Assembly: GCA_026710225.1 (NCBI GenBank)
Contig: JAPORI010000266.1
Location: forward strand, 1-9,885
Origin: Betaproteobacteria bacterium
Lineage (GTDB): Bacteria > Pseudomonadota > Gammaproteobacteria > Tethybacterales > Tethybacteraceae
Direction: 5' to 3'
DNA length: 9,885 nt
Shown: positions 6,023-9,885 of the stretch, one piece after another
Position numbering within the stretch: the stretch's first letter is position 1
Layout of the letters: each line of letters begins with the position of its first letter
Notes under the pieces: model-generated
Told to the model about the DNA's origin: nothing
The model's input: the letters and a program-made list of their open reading frames with translations, nothing else
Database searches by the model: none
Translations under genes and position numbers: made by a program

Positions 6023-6930
6023 CAGGCCAGTTTTTTTGCCAGTGTTTCGGTTAGTGCAACCAGGATGATTCCGGCCAGAAATGCGAGCAGGGCGGCCAGA
6101 TATTCGGGACTGGCTGCCTGCCAGGGAAACTGAGGTGCCTGCAAGATGATTTTCACCCCTTCATCGGCCGGCACCTTCCATGGCCACAGTTTAGGCAAAG
6201 CGCCGAGCATGACTCCGACCAGGGTCGCGACAGTGATGTCGTGATACTTGGCAAGCAGTATGCGCAGGAACTTGATCAAGGTCAGCACCCCGATCGCACC
6301 ACCGGCTACAAACGCGGCCAGAGTGCCAATTTCGCGGTTGTGCACCGCTTCAAGCAGGAACGGGTAGACGCCGATGAGCAGCAGCAGAAAGCTTCCTGAG
6401 ATGCCCGGCAGGATCAGGGCTGGAAACGCCAGCATTCCGGCCAGGAAGAATCCGGAGGCCGGCGGCGCATTCTGCAGGCTTACCGGGTCAAGCAGCACGA
6501 AGGCGGCGGCCGCTGCAATGCCGATGAGCCCGGCGGTGGTGGTGGTCAGGTCTTTTCTTTCAATGCGCAAGGCGATCAGTACCGCTGCGGCCAGAGTCAG
6601 GCCGCAAAAAAAGCTCAGCAGGGCGACGGTGCGGTGGATAAGCAGCCAGCGCAGCGTCTCGGCGCCCAGTAGCGCTGCCGAAAGCGCTCCGGCTCCCAGA
6701 CAGGCCAGAAAAGATGCATCGGCAGCAATCCAGTAGGAGCGCAGGTTGCCGCGCAGCAGCAGCAGCAGCGCACTCGGGGAAGATGCGATGTGCAAGGCGT
6801 TGATTAGCCGCGCGTAGATGCCGGTGATGAACGCGACCGTACCGCCGGATACGCCCGGCACCAGATCGGCCAGGCCGATAGCAAAGCCGCGCAGCACCAC
6901 TGCCGGCAGACGGTGACTACGCTCAGCCAT
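6022..6930 (-). CDS. popT: DUF368 membrane protein, undecaprenyl-phosphate translocase (PopT family)
   Basis: DUF368 proteins have been shown in other bacteria to return undecaprenyl phosphate (C55-P) from the outer to the inner face of the membrane, recycling the lipid carrier for peptidoglycan and other envelope polymers. This 302-residue protein has the family's two similar halves: GLADLVPGVSGGTVAFITG (19-37) and ALILPGISGSFLLLLIGVY (171-189), each with the Pro-Gly-x-Ser-Gly re-entrant motif, among about eight hydrophobic helices. The frame stays open upstream to 7317, but that part reads through hisN and has no family resemblance. The ATG at 6930-6928 starts directly before the conserved N-terminus and overlaps the hisN stop by eight bases. 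The downstream Gate gene is coupled through TGATG. The role is inferred from the family, and the symbol is provisional. Confidence 0.92.
   Translation of the reverse strand: MAERSHRLPAVVLRGFAIGLADLVPGVSGGTVAFITGIYARLINALHIASSPSALLLLLRGNLRSYWIAADASFLACLGAGALSAALLGAETLRWLLIHRTVALLSFFCGLTLAAAVLIALRIERKDLTTTTAGLIGIAAAAAFVLLDPVSLQNAPPASGFFLAGMLAFPALILPGISGSFLLLLIGVYPFLLEAVHNREIGTLAAFVAGGAIGVLTLIKFLRILLAKYHDITVATLVGVMLGALPKLWPWKVPADEGVKIILQAPQFPWQAASPEYLAALLAFLAGIILVALTETLAKKLA
6753..6769. repeat. GCA trinucleotide run inside the DUF368 gene
   Basis: Five GCA units and a partial sixth. On the coding strand they encode a run of five leucines (residues 55-59) at a membrane segment. Unit gain or loss would keep the frame. 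It is short and probably reflects CTG codon preference. Confidence 0.6.
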
Positions 6931-7684
6931 CGGCGGCCAAGGCGAGAATCTCATCGAGCATCGACCGGTCAGCAGCGGCGATTGCGCTGCCGTCCCCGTC
7001 AAGGCTCGGTCGCTTGCCGGAAAACTCGGCAATGCAGCCGCCGGCACCCTCGATGACCGGCAGCAGCGGCATGTAATCGTAGGGCTGCAGATTGGAATCG
7101 AAACTGAAATGCATCCGGCCGGCAGCGACCAGAGCGAAGTTGTAGGCGTCGCCGCCATAACGAAACACTCCGGCAGCCTCAGTGATCCGCCGCTCAGTTG
7201 CATTTTGTGGCGGCAAGGTGCTTGCGGCGATCGCTTCAGTGAGCGGTACTGGCGGCCGCACCCGGCAGTTGCGGGTGGTTCCGGCAGCATCGGTATAACT
7301 GCAACTGCTGCCATCACCGATCCAGCGTTCGCCGGTTGCTGGCGCCTCGATCACGCCGAGCACCGGCTCTCCTTCATGGAGCAGTCCGATCAGAACCGTG
7401 AACAGCGGACAGCCGCTGGCAAATGACTTGGTGCCGTCGATTGGATCGAGGATCCACAGCCAGTCTCCCTGTTGGCGGCCGCGCTCTTCCGACCAGATTG
7501 CATGATCGGGCACCTCCCGTTCAAGCAGTTCACACATCGCCTTCTCGCTGGCCAGATCGGCATCAGTCAGCGGTGAACCATCCTCCTTGAATGTACATCC
7601 AAAATCCTGGCCAAACAGCGGCATGACCGCCGCCCGGGCGGCATCGGCAAGTTGCCCTGCCAGGGAAAGATAATCGCGTGTCAA
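6923..7684 (-). CDS. hisN: Histidinol-phosphatase, inositol monophosphatase family (HisN type)
   Basis: This Mg-dependent phosphatase probably removes phosphate from L-histidinol phosphate, the penultimate stage of histidine synthesis. Its 253 residues show the IMPase core: KEDGSPLTDAD (33-43), WSEERG (64-69, metal-binding glutamates), WILDPIDGTKSF (77-88, metal-binding Asp80 and Asp83), RYGGDAYNFALVAAGR (175-190) and QPYDYMPLLPVIEGAGG (200-216, Asp203). The form DPIDGTKSFASGCPLF and the PYDY replacement of the usual WD are typical of HisN rather than true inositol phosphatases or CysQ. Related activity on other sugar or nucleotide phosphates cannot be excluded, because no other his gene is in view. 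The start is TTG at 7684-7682, preceded by GAGAAG four bases away; no better start lies after the dtd stop. It is 16 bases after dtd and overlaps the DUF368 start. Confidence 0.83.
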   Translation of the reverse strand: MTRDYLSLAGQLADAARAAVMPLFGQDFGCTFKEDGSPLTDADLASEKAMCELLEREVPDHAIWSEERGRQQGDWLWILDPIDGTKSFASGCPLFTVLIGLLHEGEPVLGVIEAPATGERWIGDGSSCSYTDAAGTTRNCRVRPPVPLTEAIAASTLPPQNATERRITEAAGVFRYGGDAYNFALVAAGRMHFSFDSNLQPYDYMPLLPVIEGAGGCIAEFSGKRPSLDGDGSAIAAADRSMLDEILALAADG

Positions 7685-7700
7685 AATGCTTCTCGAGAAA

Positions 7701-8168
7701 CTATTCTACCAGTGCGGCTGAATTGCCGGCAGCGGTATTGAGCATCAGGGTAACCGGCCCGTCGTTGACAAGCGCAACTTGCATGTTGGCTGCGAACTCT
7801 CCCTCCCGGGTCGGGACTTTAAGCCGGCGCAGTTCGGCAGCCAGATCCGAGCACAGTTGCCGGGCTTGTTCGGGGGCGGCTGCAACTCCGAAATAGGGTC
7901 GCCGACCGCGGGACACATCAGCAGCCAGAGTGAACTGGCTTACCAGCAGGCATTCACCGCCAACCTCGAGCAGCGACTTGTTCATCTGCCCTTTTTCGTC
8001 GGAAAAAATGCGTAAATTCGCTATTTTACCGGCTAAAGCCAATGTTGATTCTTGATTGTCGCCGGGCAGGGCACATACCAGCGCCAGCACTCCGGGGCCT
8101 ATTGCCGCAATCTTTTTTCCGGCCACCGAGACCGAAGCCTCGCTTGCCCGCTGCAGCACTGCAATCAC
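7701..8168 (-). CDS. dtd: D-aminoacyl-tRNA deacylase (Dtd)
   Basis: Dtd hydrolyses D-amino acids, and glycine misattached to tRNA-Ala, from charged tRNAs in the cytoplasm, protecting translation chirality. The 155-residue sequence matches from the first residues (MIAVLQRASEASVSV). It carries both signature motifs of the dimer active site, SQFT (77-80) and NDGPVT (135-140, whose cis Gly-Pro enters the partner's site). Conserved RIFSDEKGQMN (53-63) and GEFAANMQVALV (123-134) are also present. It is ten residues longer than E. coli Dtd, with a short Ala/Asn-rich tail after the core. The start is GTG at 8168-8166, only four bases after the stop of the secreted protein gene, so it probably depends on translation of that gene. 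hisN follows. Confidence 0.96.
   Translation of the reverse strand: MIAVLQRASEASVSVAGKKIAAIGPGVLALVCALPGDNQESTLALAGKIANLRIFSDEKGQMNKSLLEVGGECLLVSQFTLAADVSRGRRPYFGVAAAPEQARQLCSDLAAELRRLKVPTREGEFAANMQVALVNDGPVTLMLNTAAGNSAALVE
7703..7708 (-). promoter_or_regulatory. hisN: TAGAAT element before hisN
   Basis: TAGAAT on the minus strand overlaps the last codons of dtd (Val-Glu-stop) and lies 18 bases before the hisN TTG. It resembles a -10 box, but no -35 is visible and the bases are constrained by coding. It could be an internal promoter, but coincidence is more likely. Confidence 0.15.
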
Positions 8169-8172
8169 GTCA

Positions 8173-8811
8173 TCACTGGGCAGCGGCTGATGTAGCCGCC
8201 GGTTCGCATTCTTGCTTGGACTGCAAGTCGGTGTGCTTGATGCTCTTGATTATCATCCGTTCACCGGCAAACTGCAAAAGCCAGGTCTTGATCGCACAGC
8301 CATCTTTGCCGCTCCAGTGGGTGATTTCAACGCCGTTGTCAACCACCTCGGCGCCCAGCCGGTAACCCTTGGCACCGGCCATCCGGCGTCCCTTGTAGGT
8401 TATCAGCACCGATGCCGGGATATCAAGGCTGTCGTCCGGCTCTTGTTCGGAACTGATGAACTTGCCGGGGCGGGTTTCCACCACCACCTTTCCGAAACGG
8501 AGGAAACTGGCAGCCATGTCGGTTATCAGAAAACGGCGCAGGTGTTCCGGATCGACGGTGATCAGTCCCTCCTCGAAGCGATACCTGCCGCGCCGGGCGA
8601 GCAGCCAGTCGGCGGTGAAGATATCCTCGTCGATCTCCTCGAAAACTGGCTGATCGGCCGGATTGACGATCATCGGCGGGCGCTGCTTGGAAACTTGTGG
8701 CTCTTCTTGTTGCTCTTGCTGCTGCCCGTAGGCGGGTACTAACATCAGCAGCAGGGCTGCTGCCAGCGGCATTGCGATTTGGCCAAGCCAAAAACCTGCA
8801 AATAATCTCAT
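8173..8811 (-). CDS. Predicted secreted protein of unknown function
   Basis: I do not recognise this 212-residue protein. The N-terminus is a typical signal peptide: a few charged or polar residues, a hydrophobic core (about 11-26, rich in Leu and Ala) and a likely signal peptidase I site after AYG (27-29). There is no lipobox cysteine, so a soluble periplasmic protein is expected. A Gln/Glu-rich linker (30-39) leads to a mixed alpha/beta-looking domain (about 48-197) with an acidic stretch (FEEIDEDIF, 57-65), basic YKGRRMAG (139-146) and a strand-rich end. It has only two cysteines, Cys172 and Cys202, which could form a disulfide. The tail is Ala/Ser-rich. The ATG lies three bases after the hemL stop, and dtd begins four bases after its own stop, so it belongs to the same transcript. 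The start is supported by the signal peptide and junction spacing; AGG stands three bases before it. Confidence 0.8.
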   Translation of the reverse strand: MRLFAGFWLGQIAMPLAAALLLMLVPAYGQQQEQQEEPQVSKQRPPMIVNPADQPVFEEIDEDIFTADWLLARRGRYRFEEGLITVDPEHLRRFLITDMAASFLRFGKVVVETRPGKFISSEQEPDDSLDIPASVLITYKGRRMAGAKGYRLGAEVVDNGVEITHWSGKDGCAIKTWLLQFAGERMIIKSIKHTDLQSKQECEPAATSAAAQ

Positions 8812-8814
8812 TGC

Positions 8815-9885
8815 CTAACCGGTTGCGCTGATTTCGGCAAAGGCAGCTTCGGCGGCAACCCTGGTTGCGGCGAGAGTATCCTGATCGTGAGCCAGTCCGA
8901 CAAAGCAGGCCTCAAACATTGAAGGCGGCAGCAGCACCCAGTGTCCGAGCAAAGCGCGGTGAAATGCAGCAAATGCCTTGCCGTCACAGTCATGCACCTG
9001 CTGCAGGTTTTCCGGTGGCCGCTCGGCGAAATATATCCCGAACATGCCGCCAACGCTGCGAGTGGAAAACGGTCGGGAGAACTTTTCGGCTGCACTGGCA
9101 AACGCCGCCGCCGCTCCCCGGCTGGCTGCGGCCAGTCGCTCGTGGGCACCGGTTTCGGCCAGGATGCGCGTCTGGGAGATTCCGGCGGCCACCACCGGTG
9201 CGTTACCCGACAGGGTGCCGGGCTGATAGACCTTGCCGTCTGGAGCGAGCATATCCATGATCTGGCTGCGAGCGCCGAAAGCGGCGATCGGCATGCCGGC
9301 GCCGATCGCTTTGCCCAGACAGGCGATATCCGGCTCGACCCCGAACAGGTCGCGGCAGGCCAGGGCGGGGCTGGCACGCATTGCCGACATCACCTCATCG
9401 GCAATCAGCAGACTTTGGCTGGCATCACACTGGCGGCGGATTTCAGTTATGAACTCCTTGTCCGGCAGCACCAGATTCATGTTGCCGGCAACCGGCTCGA
9501 CGATCACCGCCGCGATCCGCTTGCCGTGTTCGGCAAAGCAGTCGCGCAAGGCTGCCCCATCGTTGTAGGGCAGCACCAGCGTTTCGGAAACGACCGCCTT
9601 GGGAACCCCGGCCGAGGAAGGAGTGCCGAAGGTCGCAGCGCCGGATCCGGCGGCAACCAGCAGGCAGTCGGAGTGACCGTGATAGCAGCCGGCGAACTTT
9701 ACTATCGTATCCTTGCCGGTAAAGCCGCGCGCCAATCGCAGTGCACTCATCGTCGCTTCGGTGCCCGAGCAGACCGCTCGCACCTTGTCGAGTTGGAAGA
9801 TTTCCGCCAGCAGCCGGGCGTATTCGAGTTCCGGCGGCGAAGCCAGCCCGAAACTGGTGCCACCGGCGGCCGCCCGAGCAATTGC
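8815..9885 (-). CDS. hemL: Glutamate-1-semialdehyde 2,1-aminomutase (HemL), 5' part outside the window
   Basis: HemL is a PLP enzyme that turns glutamate-1-semialdehyde into 5-aminolevulinate, the second step of the C5 route to haem and other tetrapyrroles. The frame is open to the window edge: 356 residues are visible, and about 70 N-terminal ones are missing compared with the usual 426. Clear hallmarks (numbering from the edge) are CSGTEATMSALRLARGFTG (39-57), GCYHGHSDCLLVAAGSG (66-82), VEPVAGNMN (129-137), the cofactor aspartate in DEVM (163-166), the PLP lysine Lys192 in CLGKAIGAGMP, YQPGTLSGN, and GGMFGIYF near the C-terminus. The GTG at 9783 is internal, not a start. Compared with typical HemL, the block after DEVM reads SAMR instead of TGFR, with a one-residue insertion before the lysine, and the usual proline after GTLSGN is alanine. 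The stop is three bases before the secreted protein gene. Confidence 0.96.
   Translation of the reverse strand, partial: AIARAAAGGTSFGLASPPELEYARLLAEIFQLDKVRAVCSGTEATMSALRLARGFTGKDTIVKFAGCYHGHSDCLLVAAGSGAATFGTPSSAGVPKAVVSETLVLPYNDGAALRDCFAEHGKRIAAVIVEPVAGNMNLVLPDKEFITEIRRQCDASQSLLIADEVMSAMRASPALACRDLFGVEPDIACLGKAIGAGMPIAAFGARSQIMDMLAPDGKVYQPGTLSGNAPVVAAGISQTRILAETGAHERLAAASRGAAAAFASAAEKFSRPFSTRSVGGMFGIYFAERPPENLQQVHDCDGKAFAAFHRALLGHWVLLPPSMFEACFVGLAHDQDTLAATRVAAEAAFAEISATG

Noticed and set aside
6931..7317. N-terminal extension of the DUF368 frame up to 7317
   Set aside because: It reads through hisN out of frame and is rich in Pro, Ser and Cys. The family N-terminus begins directly after the ATG at 6930.
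8808..9377. Minus-strand 189-codon open frame overlapping hemL
   Set aside because: It is in a different frame from hemL, whose protein is clearly conserved through the same bases, and its translation resembles nothing known.

Overview
This is an ordinary, densely packed bacterial chromosome segment with moderately high GC. It has ten protein genes and no RNA gene, mobile element, CRISPR array or phage gene that I can see. The proteins look proteobacterial, and the LeuC and MurJ motifs are closest to the gamma/beta types I know. HemL means tetrapyrroles are made from glutamyl-tRNA (C5 route), which argues against Alphaproteobacteria. I cannot name a genus.

Layout from the right edge, in the direction of transcription. 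A long minus-strand cluster runs from 9885 down to 5045: hemL (5' part off the window), a secreted protein of unknown function, dtd, a HisN-type histidinol phosphatase, a DUF368 membrane protein (PopT family, undecaprenyl-phosphate translocase) and a Gate-domain (nucleoside recognition) membrane protein. The gaps run from 16 bases down to short overlaps, so one operon is likely. It meets the single plus-strand gene, a MOFRL-type glycerate 2-kinase (3716-5017), tail to tail across 27 bases. The kinase is divergent from a second minus-strand cluster, leuC - murJ - dapA (3596 to the left edge, dapA cut at its 3' end). The 119-base divergent gap at 3597-3715 is the only real intergenic control region.

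Most genes are housekeeping: haem, leucine, histidine and lysine/meso-DAP synthesis, D-aminoacyl-tRNA proofreading and the cell-wall lipid cycle. MurJ flips lipid II outward, DUF368/PopT proteins return the spent C55-P carrier inward, and DapA starts the pathway to the meso-DAP of the peptidoglycan stem. The gene order is unusual: leuC has no adjacent leuD and runs straight into murJ, and hisN sits beside dtd and DUF368 rather than among his genes.

I found no convincing new multi-gene system. The best leads are the coupled DUF368/Gate membrane pair, the unknown secreted protein after hemL, a TAGAAT element recurring just upstream of four genes (with leuC and perhaps dapA possibly leaderless), the lack of a standard start codon where murJ should begin, and a HemL variant altered in a normally very conserved motif.
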